A DNA stretch of 42,500 nucleotides. It comes from Oligoflexia bacterium. GTDB taxonomy: Bacteria > Bdellovibrionota_C > UBA2361 > JAFLCA01. Of the stretch, positions 7,891 to 15,713 are shown piece by piece. Where the stretch lies: contig JAIBBV010000026.1 in assembly GCA_019694465.1 (NCBI GenBank), forward strand, positions 1-42,500. The letters are read 5' to 3'. The translations under genes and the position numbers were made by a program. Numbering within the stretch: position 1 is the first letter of the stretch; each line of letters opens with the position of its first letter. The notes below the pieces were generated by a model that saw only the letters and a program-made list of their open reading frames with translations, was not told the origin of the DNA and did not search any database.

Positions 7891-7970
7891 TAATCAATTC
7901 CTACTGAGAGTGGGCGTGCTAATTAGAGCGACGATTTAAATGTGATAAATGCGCTCGTTCTAGTTAGTTA
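7888..7970 (+). other. attC site J, decayed relative of site A
   Basis: The left half (ATAATCAATTCCTACTGAGA, then GTGGGCG) matches the left half of site A base for base with a few changes. The right half keeps GCGCTCGTTC but then reads TAGTTAGTTAG in place of the core. It follows the lipoprotein stop directly. It looks like a former attC that has lost its right core. Confidence 0.6.
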
Positions 7971-8232
7971 GTATATTTGAAGAAGTGGGTCTGTACTTCC
8001 TGGAGTGATAGGAAAGTAATGCGCCAGATTGTGCGCCAAGCTGTCACGGTGGTTGATTGAACTTCTGTTTGGAGCAAAACTGGAGTATCTAACCATGTGG
8101 GTTTGTAGACACAGATGATTGGAAAGTAGTATTTGGAGATGTCAGAAGTCTTTCGGAATGACGCGCTATTAAGATTTCAAATTTTCAAGCGCCTATAACA
8201 ATTGATCCCGGCGGATCTTTGGGCGCTAGCTG
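7971..8232 (+). other. Gene-free relic region with two broken attC sites
   Basis: Bases 8050-8095 match the right half of site G (TTGATTGAA, then GTTTGG-GC-AAACTGG, then TCTAACC), but the core GTTAT has become ATGTGG. Bases 8193-8229 carry a left-core-like CTATAAC and a GGGCGCTAGC end. Between them a frame of 19 codons (8139-8198) stops inside that left core, as cassette genes often do, and may be the last piece of a lost gene. I see no intact gene here. Confidence 0.45.
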
Positions 8233-9078
8233 ATGACGTTGAGTGGAGTGGGCATCGTGGCAGACAGAAAGGTTCTTGGTCCTGATGAATTTTTTCGGAA
8301 GTACGAGCCGGTAGAATCTCGTCTGACCGCCGCGCTCAGCGAGCGGATGCTAGATCTCGCAGGAATAGGGCAGGGTTCTCGCGTGCTCGACTTAGCCACT
8401 GGACCAGGTGAGCCGGCGCTGCGGGCTGCCCAAAGAGTCGCTCCGGATGGGAGTGTTGTCGGCCTGGAGTTGGACAACCAAGTGCTGAGTCTGGCGAGGG
8501 AAAAGGCACGTCAGGCTGGAATTTCGAACCTTGACATTCGCTTGGCAGATGCAACAGCCGCTCATCAAGTTCCGTCAAACAGTTTTGATGCGGTGACAAT
8601 TCGGTGGGGCCTGATGTACATGGCTAGCCCGGTGGCTGCTTTGCTAAATGCCCACCAAGCGCTGCTACCAAGAGGCGTTCTAGTCGCGGCGCTTTGGGCC
8701 GAGCCAGAAAGGGTGCCATATTACACACTGCCAAGGGACTTACTAAGCCGTTACCGTGCGCTACCGGCCATAGACCCTCAGGCACCTGGGCCGTTTCGCT
8801 ATGCGGAGCTTGAGCAGATTACGCGCGACTTCGCTGTGGCTGGCTTCTCGCTTGATCACGTTGAGGAGATGCAGGTCACCGTGTTTGAGTCCGAATCAGA
8901 TGCAGAGATGGTCGAGTGGGTGCGGGCGGTTGGGCTGACACGATTACTAAACGAGTTGTCGGAGGATGACCAACATGCGTGGGAGAGGGACCTAGCAAGT
9001 GAATTAAGACGGATAGCAGGGAAAGAATTGCTGCGACTAGGCGGCGTGACCCGGATCGTTCGTGCGAGAAGGGGGTGA
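8233..9078 (+). CDS. SAM-dependent methyltransferase, class I (Methyltransf_11/UbiE-like)
   Basis: A 281-residue soluble protein. The SAM-binding motif I is VLDLATGPGEPAL at about residues 51-63. The acidic residue that binds the ribose is in VVGLELDNQVL, and motif II-like FDAVTIRWGLMYM follows. The C-terminal third is helical and divergent, so the substrate (small molecule, lipid quinone or other) is not evident. The ATG at 8233 is followed by a GTG-rich stretch, so the start is uncertain by a few codons. No attC follows the stop. Instead a decayed binding-protein fragment begins about 30 bases later, which suggests that its own site was lost by deletion. Confidence 0.85.
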   Translation: MTLSGVGIVADRKVLGPDEFFRKYEPVESRLTAALSERMLDLAGIGQGSRVLDLATGPGEPALRAAQRVAPDGSVVGLELDNQVLSLAREKARQAGISNLDIRLADATAAHQVPSNSFDAVTIRWGLMYMASPVAALLNAHQALLPRGVLVAALWAEPERVPYYTLPRDLLSRYRALPAIDPQAPGPFRYAELEQITRDFAVAGFSLDHVEEMQVTVFESESDAEMVEWVRAVGLTRLLNELSEDDQHAWERDLASELRRIAGKELLRLGGVTRIVRARRG

Positions 9079-9109
9079 TACTGTCGTACCGCCGCCAAAC
9101 CCGCCGATC

Positions 9110-9345
9110 CGTTCGCCGCTGAACGGCACGATCGCTAGGAGTTCCGACAAAAGTAAAGTTCCCCTCCTTTCACCTGGCTTTCCCTGCAGTAAATTATCCA
9201 GAAAGTCGGTTCTATTGGTTCTATCCCAGGTGAGCAAGTCAAAACAGTCAGTACAGTCTTGAGACTAGGAGCTAAGTGCTTTAATATTTACCTTATTTTA
9301 CTGAAAATTGAGTGGGAAAGGGTCATTACAGAGAAGGCAGGATAA
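9110..9345 (+). pseudogene. Decayed 3' end of a periplasmic binding-protein gene
   Basis: Read in the right frame, about 9192-9255 gives IIQKVGSIGSIPGEQV, closely matching IIQKVSSVGSIIGEQG in the intact protein encoded at 11000-12091. The nucleotide match continues through AAGTGCTTTAA (intact: AAGTACTTTAA) to GCAGGATAA, the same stop codon context. Upstream, similarity fades near 9110. Stop codons interrupt the frame, for instance just before IIQKV. About the last 78 codons remain. It is a copy of the same cassette type, truncated at its 5' side and fused to the methyltransferase region. Confidence 0.8.
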
Positions 9346-9437
9346 TAAATGCTCCGATGGAGCGCAGCCCTTCCGAGAAACTTGTAGTAGATAAAGTGCT
9401 TGAGTGAGTCGCGCCCGGTCAGGTTTAGCCGTAGAGA
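9340..9437 (+). other. Degenerate attC of the relic cassette
   Basis: It starts with GGATAAT over the relic stop codon and ends GTTTAGCCGTAGAG. GAGTGAGTCGCGCCC in its right half matches GAGGTGGTCGCGCCA in the site after the intact paralogue (12086-12177). So the relic kept its cassette's attC, now with poor cores. Confidence 0.5.
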
Positions 9438-9562
9438 ATAGTTGCAAAACTAGTCGGTATAGAAAAATGGACCGACAATAAGGTTGGCTTCAGCGAGTGA
9501 TGCTGAATAGCCCTGTGTTCTCATGGGCTCTTCAGGTCAAAAATTATCCAATCGGATGAAAT

Positions 9563-10459
9563 GTGAAGAGTAAACAATTTCTTGTCCTTAATGTCTTTGC
9601 AGAAGAGCCGTATGGTGGTAATCCTGCCGCGGTTTTCCCGGATGCCAGGGAAATTCCTGAGGATCAGCTCCAACTTATTGCTCGACAGCTGAACCTAATA
9701 GAGACAGTTTTCGCTTATCCAATTGGTTCGGCTGGGATTGATTATCAGCTGCGCTACTTCACTCCGTTAGAAGAGTTGCCGGTGGCGGGCCATCCAACGA
9801 TCGCGACATGGGTTGCCCTGGCCAAGCTTGGCTTGATACCAGTTGAAGATTGTTCGACATTCACCCAAAAAACGGGAGCGGGTAATCAGCAAATTTCGAT
9901 AAGTCGTATCGCTGATACTTTTCTAGTTTCGATGAATCAACCGAAGCCAACTTTTACAGAGGTCTTGGCTGATCGGGAAAAGATCGTGCAGGCGTGTGGT
10001 CTCAAACCTCAAGACCTTGACGGCACTCTACCTGTGCAGGGTGTTTCGGTCGGATTAGGGCACATCATAGTCCCGGTAAGAGATCTTAAAACGCTCATGA
10101 ATGCGAAAATGAATGTCGCTAAACTTCGCCGAGTATGCGCGGATTTCAACATGCGCGAAGCTCAACTGTTCACATTCGAAGCCTTTGATCCGGGTATGGA
10201 TCTCTATACTCGCAATTTTACGCCGCGGGAGGGTCTCGAAGATCCGGCCTGCGGGAATGGCAACGGAGCTCTAGGAGTGTATCTTGCCGAGACCAAGTAT
10301 AAGAAACACAGCCAGTTTCAACTTAAGGCTCAACAGGGGCACGGAGTTAATATGCCGTCAGTTATCAATATTGCTGTGGCTAGGGACATACAGGGCAATC
10401 CCGAAGTGTCCATTGCGGGCTCGGCACTAGTGATGATCAAAGGCGAGGTGGTGGTATAG
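9563..10459 (+). CDS. PhzF family isomerase/epimerase-like protein
   Basis: A 298-residue protein of the PhzF family, with the diaminopimelate epimerase fold. Visible marks are FAEEPYGGNPAAVF at about residues 12-25, the catalytic glutamate in LIETVFA near residue 46, PVAGHPTIATW near 74-84, and DPACGNGNGALGVYL near 226-240. Family members isomerise small metabolites, as in phenazine synthesis, but most, like this one, stand alone with unknown substrates. The start is GTG at 9563, because the nearby ATG codons run into stops. Its position after a decayed attC suggests former cassette cargo, although no clear site follows it. Confidence 0.9.
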   Translation: MKSKQFLVLNVFAEEPYGGNPAAVFPDAREIPEDQLQLIARQLNLIETVFAYPIGSAGIDYQLRYFTPLEELPVAGHPTIATWVALAKLGLIPVEDCSTFTQKTGAGNQQISISRIADTFLVSMNQPKPTFTEVLADREKIVQACGLKPQDLDGTLPVQGVSVGLGHIIVPVRDLKTLMNAKMNVAKLRRVCADFNMREAQLFTFEAFDPGMDLYTRNFTPREGLEDPACGNGNGALGVYLAETKYKKHSQFQLKAQQGHGVNMPSVINIAVARDIQGNPEVSIAGSALVMIKGEVVV

Positions 10460-10984
10460 CTCGATAGCAATCCCATCAATAGATAAGTATTTAGTGGCCT
10501 CAATACGAGCATTATAGTTGCCATTGTGTCGCTAACACCGAGCCTTGAAGAGAGCGATGGACTTATTATTCCGTAAGGAACTGAAGGGCCGCATATCAGT
10601 TGAGTTTTCTGATTGCTGCAAGGACTAACCGAGGGGTGAATCATGATGGTTGCACCCCAGTTTCCGACATTCAACAGGTAGTCATTCGATGCTTAGTGGG
10701 GAATTTTAATTTTTAGAGTGCTTGAAGCGTTTGGTCGTTTCAGCCGGTCGCAATAATTTGGCTCTGCATCTGTATATGCGCTTCTTATCTTAGGAGTAGA
10801 AAAGGTAGATCGAAGGAGCTGCCCTGGCCTAGCTGCCTAACCTTCAAAGCAGCCAAACTTGCCGAGTTAACTGTTTGTTGATTTACGGTGAATAAAAATC
10901 GGTAATGGTGCATACTCGCTTGAAGAGGTTGAGCGCCTGAATGCAACTCTTGATGGCGCGAGTTGCGAGCTAGGGTGTTAACTT
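10460..10984 (+). other. Long gene-free spacer
   Basis: I see no supported gene. Near its right end, at about 10940-10975, GCAACTC and GAGTTGC form a hairpin before GTGTTAAC, which may be a remnant of an attC right half. The frame continuing from the PhzF stop is open in patches but broken by several stops, and matches no family I know. The length and lack of coding fit array decay. Confidence 0.4.
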
Positions 10985-10999
10985 GTGGAGTCTGTTGAT

Positions 11000-12091
11000 A
11001 TGTGGAAGTCGCGCATTTTTGTCATCATTTTAACATTTGTCAGTGTGGCGGCAGCGGAGCCACCGCCTACTTCTGCACCACTTAAGGTAGGCCTCATTTT
11101 GCCACTTACTGGGCCGCTAGCAGAGTATGGTGTCGCCTTCCAAAATGGCGTTGAACTCGCGCGGGCCGATTCATCGGAAATTCTCTCAAATTGTTCGTTT
11201 ATTGTTGAGGACTCAAAGTACGATCCAAGGACCGCCGTTGGTTTATTGCAAAAGCTCACCACGCTCACCAAAACTCCAGTCGTTTACAACTGGGGAGGGC
11301 CAACCTCCGATGCAATTGCGCCGCTCGCAGATCGCAGTAACGTAGCCCTTTTTGTGTGGTCGGCCGATCCACGAGTGAGCGAAGGCCATTCTCAAGTAGT
11401 CAGGTTTTCGAATAGTGGGCTTGATTATGGTAGTACGCTTGCAAGAGCGCTTGTAGCCCGCGGTTTCAAGAAGGTTGGAATAGTGAAGACTGATAATCAA
11501 TATATTGAGGCTATACTATCTGGCTTGCGCGCTGCGGGCACTACGCTTGTAATTGAAGTAGTGGATAATTATCTGCCCACACATCAAGACTTCAGAGCTA
11601 CGGTCTCTAAACTAAAAAGGCATTCCTTTGACGCCTTGGGTGTATTTCTTTTGTCTGGTCAGGTTTCAAGCTTTGTAAATCAACTCAAGACGCAGGCAAT
11701 TGCGATCTCTCTGTTTGGTACCGACTTCTTCGAAAGTATGACGGAAGTTCGACAGTCTAACGGTGGATTAATAGAGGCAGTTTTTGCAAATAATGCGGTC
11801 TCCGATCAATTTAGAGCTAAGTACGTGCACAAATTTGATAATGATTTGCAGATTAATCATGCAGCGAACGGCTATGATTTCGCAAATTTTATATGCAAAC
11901 AACTGGGGGCGCAGCTGGCTGGGCTTTCGCCACAACAAATTATCCAAAAAGTCAGTTCTGTTGGCTCCATCATCGGTGAACAAGGTAAGGCCGTTTTTAC
12001 CGTCTCTGGTCGTGGCGATAAGTACTTTAAGTTTCCTGTGGTTTTACGGAGGATCGAGGCGGACCGGATCGTTACGGAGAGCGCAGGATAA
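11000..12091 (+). CDS. Periplasmic substrate-binding protein, branched-chain amino acid type (second copy)
   Basis: About 363 residues from the ATG at 11000, chosen because GGAG lies 9 bases upstream; a GTG five codons earlier is also in frame. Residues 1-19 are a signal peptide ending VAAA. The mature protein opens with KVGLILPLTGPLAEYG, as in LivJ-type ligand-binding proteins, and continues through both lobes to a normal length. It is a divergent paralogue of the product of 163-1209 and, like it, has no permease or ATPase nearby. The TAA is inside the left core of a degenerate attC. Its 3' third is duplicated as a relic at 9110-9345. Confidence 0.85.
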   Translation: MWKSRIFVIILTFVSVAAAEPPPTSAPLKVGLILPLTGPLAEYGVAFQNGVELARADSSEILSNCSFIVEDSKYDPRTAVGLLQKLTTLTKTPVVYNWGGPTSDAIAPLADRSNVALFVWSADPRVSEGHSQVVRFSNSGLDYGSTLARALVARGFKKVGIVKTDNQYIEAILSGLRAAGTTLVIEVVDNYLPTHQDFRATVSKLKRHSFDALGVFLLSGQVSSFVNQLKTQAIAISLFGTDFFESMTEVRQSNGGLIEAVFANNAVSDQFRAKYVHKFDNDLQINHAANGYDFANFICKQLGAQLAGLSPQQIIQKVSSVGSIIGEQGKAVFTVSGRGDKYFKFPVVLRRIEADRIVTESAG

Positions 12092-12177
12092 CAATCGCCT
12101 AGACGGGACCGAGTAGTGTTAAAAACTATAAGGGTTGAGGTGGTCGCGCCATAACTGGCCTAGTCATTCTGAGTAGA
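12086..12177 (+). other. attC-like site, degenerate
   Basis: The left core GGATAAC (12086-12092) overlaps the stop of the binding-protein gene. Inner arms are CGGGACC and GGTCGCG. The right end (GGCCTAGTCATTCTG) has no clean GTT core. Confidence 0.5.
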
Positions 12178-12190
12178 AATAGGGAAAATT

Positions 12191-12556
12191 ATGAAAAATG
12201 TATTGTTAGGCTCACTTTTTACCAGCTTGATATTTTTTCATGGGTTAGCGTCTGCAGATGACAAAGTCACAGGTGCTCCACAGTCAAAGGGCATTTTTGT
12301 CGTAAATATTGACCAGGGACCACAAGGGACGGCAATGATGCTAACCGACTTAAGCTCATGTATGTTCCAGGAAAATAAGTTTCTTTGCGGTCAATATGCT
12401 GATGATGCGTGGCTTAATGGAAAGACAGTTTATATAAATCCAACGCGGGTCAATTCAATATATGCCTTCGCATCTGTTGCTGAGTATAAAGCGGCTATAA
12501 ATAAATATCAGGGGCGGGACCATTCAGCGCTTATGGATCGAATACTGGGAAAATAG
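12191..12556 (+). CDS. Small secreted protein, unknown
   Basis: A 121-residue protein with a signal peptide at residues 1-22 ending GLASA. The mature part of about 99 residues has two cysteines, near residues 57 and 66, that could form a disulfide, and no further membrane segment. It should be periplasmic. I recognise no family. It is preceded by a GGGAAA purine stretch just before the ATG and followed by a compact attC at 12568, so it is a single-gene cassette. Confidence 0.65.
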   Translation: MKNVLLGSLFTSLIFFHGLASADDKVTGAPQSKGIFVVNIDQGPQGTAMMLTDLSSCMFQENKFLCGQYADDAWLNGKTVYINPTRVNSIYAFASVAEYKAAINKYQGRDHSALMDRILGK

Positions 12557-12567
12557 CTGAATTGGGC

Positions 12568-12614
12568 ACGGAACAAACAGATTGCGCCGCTTCAGTACAA
12601 TTTAACTGTTCTCC
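12568..12614 (+). other. attC site M, minimal
   Basis: It is only 47 bases long. AACAAACAGATTG on the left pairs with CAATTTAACTGTT on the right, with left core ACGGAAC and right core GTTCTCC. It is one of the few well-kept sites in the right half of the array. Confidence 0.75.
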
Positions 12615-12751
12615 CGCTTACCAAATCCGGGACAATCTTCCGTTGGCCGCTCAGGATAGTTAAGTTTCGAAATCAATAATCAAATGTTTTGTAGCGCCTA
12701 GCCAAGCTCCTTCAGTCCTCTGGGCACCCATTATAAGGAGGCTATTTCTGC

Positions 12752-13144
12752 TCACGGTATATAATTAGTGTCATTACCAGTGATCATAGCCCAAATGCTA
12801 AGGAACAAGCTGGCCCAAAATAGAGCTGAGGGCAATAAAGCAAACACAAAGATCAACTTCTCATGCATCCGCTGAAGATCACTGGTTTTTGTCACTTTTG
12901 CCAGAGCGGTAGAAAATATCAACGCCCCTAGTATAGCTACAATTGGACTATGCATAGACAAGAAAAGTACAAGGTAAGCCGGCAATAGTAAGTATCTTAA
13001 GGCGACTAAAGCCCACTCCATAGAGCTTGGCATAGTAGATGGGGTAGATATTGAAAGTAGGGACGTAAGCAATGGCAGCAACAAGAGCGCCAAAACGAGC
13101 GATGAAGCAAGTACTCTTTTGACCGAGAATTTAAAAGTATTCAC
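12752..13144 (-). CDS. Membrane protein, unknown (second gene of an antisense pair)
   Basis: A 130-residue protein with hydrophobic segments at about residues 10-32, 45-62, 65-82 and 98-120, so three or four membrane spans. A basic KTSDLQRMHEK loop lies between the last two. I recognise no family. It starts 18 bases after the stop of the larger membrane protein gene (13163-13993) and reads in the same direction, so the two are probably co-transcribed. Both oppose the direction of the cassette array. Confidence 0.65.
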   Translation of the reverse strand: MNTFKFSVKRVLASSLVLALLLLPLLTSLLSISTPSTMPSSMEWALVALRYLLLPAYLVLFLSMHSPIVAILGALIFSTALAKVTKTSDLQRMHEKLIFVFALLPSALFWASLFLSIWAMITGNDTNYIP

Positions 13145-13162
13145 CAGCGTGTTCCTAGGAGA

Positions 13163-13993
13163 TCATTCTTTGTCGAGGCCAGCCACTAAATAGTACGAGG
13201 ATAAAGCAAGCCCACACGCAAAGCATAGCATCCAGTTCATGCCAACTATGTATATGTGGTCCCAACCAGAACACATATGAATGTCTGGTCCCATGTAGTA
13301 TGTGGCAAGAATTTCAACCAGTAACAAAATAGCTACAGTGGGTATAGTGATTACCATTTTTTTCCAGTAGCGAGGCATCGCGCTATGGCAGGCAAGCAGT
13401 ATAGCCAAACCTGGTAATATGCTCAGTATGCCAGTGGGGATAGCACGTAATGTGTTGAATAAAGCACTCGAGGAATTGCAGCTTATTGAGTACCCGATCG
13501 ATACAACAAATGCTGACGTCGAGAAAATTAAAACAAGCGCACCAATTATGATAGAGGCTATGGTTGTTGCCGGCTTTTTGGTAGCGGCAATTAGTATAGT
13601 TATAATTAGGGCCACTAAGGTCGACACAGAAAGGTAGTCGGCATTGTAAATCCGTGAGAGCTGCTGGCCTGAGAGATCTAAGTTGCCCAGTGTGCCAGAT
13701 GCGCTAGTGAGTGGGTGTGCCATTAAATCAAAAATATGAAGTGAAATTCCAGCTAACAGGCTTGCGATGGCGCCAGCACGCGCGGCATGATCGATTTGTT
13801 CGGTTTGAGTTATATGGATTAGTGCAGAGCAGGCAACATAGAATATTACAAGCGGAGAATTGTAGAGTAGCTGTGCCGGCAAGGAGCGTATTAATATCTC
13901 AGTTCCGCTTCCCCAGATCCCATAATGAATCCCAAGTAGTGCAGTTGTTAGTGCGGCTGCTGCTATTATTCCTAACCAGCTTCTGTTGATCAT
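13163..13993 (-). CDS. Polytopic membrane protein, unknown (first gene of an antisense pair)
   Basis: A 276-residue protein with about seven or eight hydrophobic spans spread over its whole length and short polar loops. A few cysteines occur in the loops (around GYSISCNSS and DIHMCSGWD). I recognise no transporter or enzyme motif. It forms a likely operon with the gene at 12752-13144. A two-gene unit reading against the array suggests either an inverted cassette with its own promoter, somewhere in 13994-14060, or DNA that entered by another route. Confidence 0.65.
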   Translation of the reverse strand: MINRSWLGIIAAAALTTALLGIHYGIWGSGTEILIRSLPAQLLYNSPLVIFYVACSALIHITQTEQIDHAARAGAIASLLAGISLHIFDLMAHPLTSASGTLGNLDLSGQQLSRIYNADYLSVSTLVALIITILIAATKKPATTIASIIIGALVLIFSTSAFVVSIGYSISCNSSSALFNTLRAIPTGILSILPGLAILLACHSAMPRYWKKMVITIPTVAILLLVEILATYYMGPDIHMCSGWDHIYIVGMNWMLCFACGLALSSYYLVAGLDKE

Positions 13994-14162
13994 ATAAGTG
14001 ATTTTATGTGCGTAAACGAGTTGTGAGTAGCGAATTGTGCAAGCTCCTCCTTAGTTAGGGCCGGAGCGTAAAAAAGCTTGAGTTACAGCTAGTTATGTGG
14101 ATTCGTCTAATAATCAAACACTTAGCCGATCCAGGTCAGGCAGACTAGGTAACTGCCGGGCA

Positions 14163-14396
14163 ATGAAGTTGGGGCAAGGGGTTGTCCTCCTACCTACAAT
14201 GCTTGAAGAATTCTTAGCTGATGAAAGCCAAACCAGACACCACTCGCTATCAAATGCCTAGATTCCCAAAGCGCTCAAGCCATATGAGTTGGCTGATTTC
14301 TGGGAGTACAGAAAAATGGATCTCTATTTGAGGCGTAGTCCATTGAAGACTTTGGTAGTAAACATGATGTTGGGGAGGGCGCCCAGTCAGGCTTAG
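14163..14396 (+). pseudogene. Possible broken cassette gene with one in-frame stop
   Basis: In the spacer between the antisense membrane genes and the GNAT gene, an ATG at 14163 opens a frame of 78 codons with a single TAG at codon 33 (14259) and an end at 14394-14396. That end lies next to an attC-like end (GGCGCCCAGTCAGGCTTAGCG) similar to the one at 9411-9430. No family is recognised. It may be a decayed gene or chance. The rest of 13994-14416 shows nothing else that I can support. Confidence 0.3.
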
Positions 14397-14416
14397 CGCC
14401 TATTCCTCACGTATAA

Positions 14417-14914
14417 ATGCAGAACCAGTTGGAAACTAAGAATGGGCCCACAATACGGCTGGCTTCTGCCGGCGATGCGGAACAGCTCTGTGTCCTCTGG
14501 ATCCGCTCAGTTAGGGAATTATGCGGCCCGCTCTATAATAACGACGAACGAATATTATCCAATTGGTGCACTAATAAAACTGTGGACCATGTCACCAGAA
14601 TGATTCATGACCACAACAATTATTTTATAGTGGCAGTAAATGCTGCCGATCAACCGCTGGCTCTTGGCATTCTCGGAGGACATGAAATACGTGCTTGTTA
14701 CGTAACTCCAGATGTAGTGGGGAAGGGATTTGGTAAGGCTATTTTATTGGCGTTGGAAGCCGAAGCAAGACGACGGGGTATAGCCAAGCTGGAACTAGGC
14801 AGTACTCGTCATGCGCTCGAATTCTATCGACGCAACGGCTATAAGCAGACAAGTGCAGAAGAGCTTTTGCTTCGAGGGGTGATTCCATACATACCAATGG
14901 AGAAGATGTTGTAG
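14417..14914 (+). CDS. GNAT family N-acetyltransferase
   Basis: A 165-residue soluble protein of the GNAT fold. The acetyl-CoA binding motif A is seen in CYVTPDVVGKGFGKAILLAL at about residues 95-114, followed by EAEARRRGIAKLELGSTRHALEFYRRNGY, which is motif B with the usual FYxxxGY. The target amine, on a small molecule or protein, cannot be predicted; many integron-borne GNATs modify antibiotics or metabolites. The N-terminus IRLASAGDAEQL is typical of the family. It follows an attC-like end and precedes a weak attC-like site. Confidence 0.88.
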   Translation: MQNQLETKNGPTIRLASAGDAEQLCVLWIRSVRELCGPLYNNDERILSNWCTNKTVDHVTRMIHDHNNYFIVAVNAADQPLALGILGGHEIRACYVTPDVVGKGFGKAILLALEAEARRRGIAKLELGSTRHALEFYRRNGYKQTSAEELLLRGVIPYIPMEKML

Positions 14915-14917
14915 GCG

Positions 14918-14968
14918 GAATAACGAAATGCCTCCGAGGCACCCTATTGTAGCTGCTTTAAGCCACCA
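14918..14968 (+). other. attC-like site, degenerate
   Basis: The left core GAATAAC (14918-14924) is followed by a TGCCTC/GAGGCA hairpin. The right end TTTAAGCC is present, but the expected GTT core after it reads ACC. Only the position after the GNAT stop and the left core support it. Confidence 0.4.
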
Positions 14969-15138
14969 TGCTAGTAGAGGAGCTTAGGTTAGTAGTACCA
15001 TCCATTCTTTTTTCTTGCCATGTCGGCATTCCCTGTGTAGTAGCCGTACGCTAAGGTCTTTGTTTTCAGGCAGTTGCCTTTCTCGGTCTGCCTGGAAGGT
15101 CACACTGCAGCAATGCTCCCCCATACCAGCATTGGTGG

Positions 15139-15156
15139 GTTTCACTTTAGTGAAAC
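15139..15156. promoter_or_regulatory. Perfect palindrome, possible operator
   Basis: GTTTCACT and AGTGAAAC are perfect 8-base arms with a 2-base centre, ending 40 bases before the start at 15196. The size and position suit a dimeric repressor site. Wider weak pairing of GGTGG and TAGTGGTG flanks it. The regulator is unknown. Confidence 0.45.
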
Positions 15157-15195
15157 AAAATAGTGGTGTCCTAAGTGTGATAACAGGGGGTTGCA

Positions 15196-15696
15196 ATGAC
15201 ACTTTTTTCGCAAAGTCTCGCCGAACGACTACGTGGTGCGGTAGAAACGCAACAGTATATTGAGAACATTTTAGGTTGCCTTGGGTGCGCTCGAGCAGAT
15301 CGTGTGGACCCAGATCCGCAAACACTTGGGGCCTTACGGGACGGAAGATTTGAAGTCATAACTGGCCGGGAAGCTATAGCTGAAGCGCGAGGCCAGAATA
15401 AGAGGATCTCCGGCGCTCGATTGACTGTTGAAACAAGTTTCACTGCGCTCGTCCAAAAACTTGGAAATCCTGACGATGGCCCTTCAGACAATAAGAGTGC
15501 CGCAACTTGGTTTGTCAAGGTCGAAGGCGAGTGGTTTTGCGTTTACGATAACAGGCTTCGCTTCGACGTAAACAATAATGGCACTGGGCTTTCTGTGGCT
15601 GAAATTCGCTCCGATCTGAATCTCCCGTGGAGTATCGGGGCTACGGAGAAAGGAGCAAAGCTTTCAGCCTTTATTGATTACCTTAACGCTTCTTAG
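15196..15696 (+). CDS. Hypothetical protein, first of a two-gene unit
   Basis: A 166-residue soluble protein, which I do not recognise. Residues 1-65 look helical with a CLGC pair near 27-30. The second half has WFVKVEGEWFCVYDNRLRFD, which suggests a beta-rich fold. There is no signal peptide or membrane segment. The ATG at 15196 has GGGGGTTGC upstream and a palindrome 40 bases before it that may be an operator. The next gene starts 17 bases after its stop, so the two are probably translated from one message. Confidence 0.6.
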   Translation: MTLFSQSLAERLRGAVETQQYIENILGCLGCARADRVDPDPQTLGALRDGRFEVITGREAIAEARGQNKRISGARLTVETSFTALVQKLGNPDDGPSDNKSAATWFVKVEGEWFCVYDNRLRFDVNNNGTGLSVAEIRSDLNLPWSIGATEKGAKLSAFIDYLNAS

Positions 15697-15713
15697 TTCG
15701 TAAACTAAATAGG

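Noticed and set aside
9037..9262. Short frames on both strands after the methyltransferase gene
   Set aside because: They overlay the decayed binding-protein relic in wrong frames and match nothing.
10330..10674. Minus-strand frame of 114 codons
   Set aside because: It overlaps the 3' end of the PhzF gene antisense and runs into a decayed spacer; no start signal or family.
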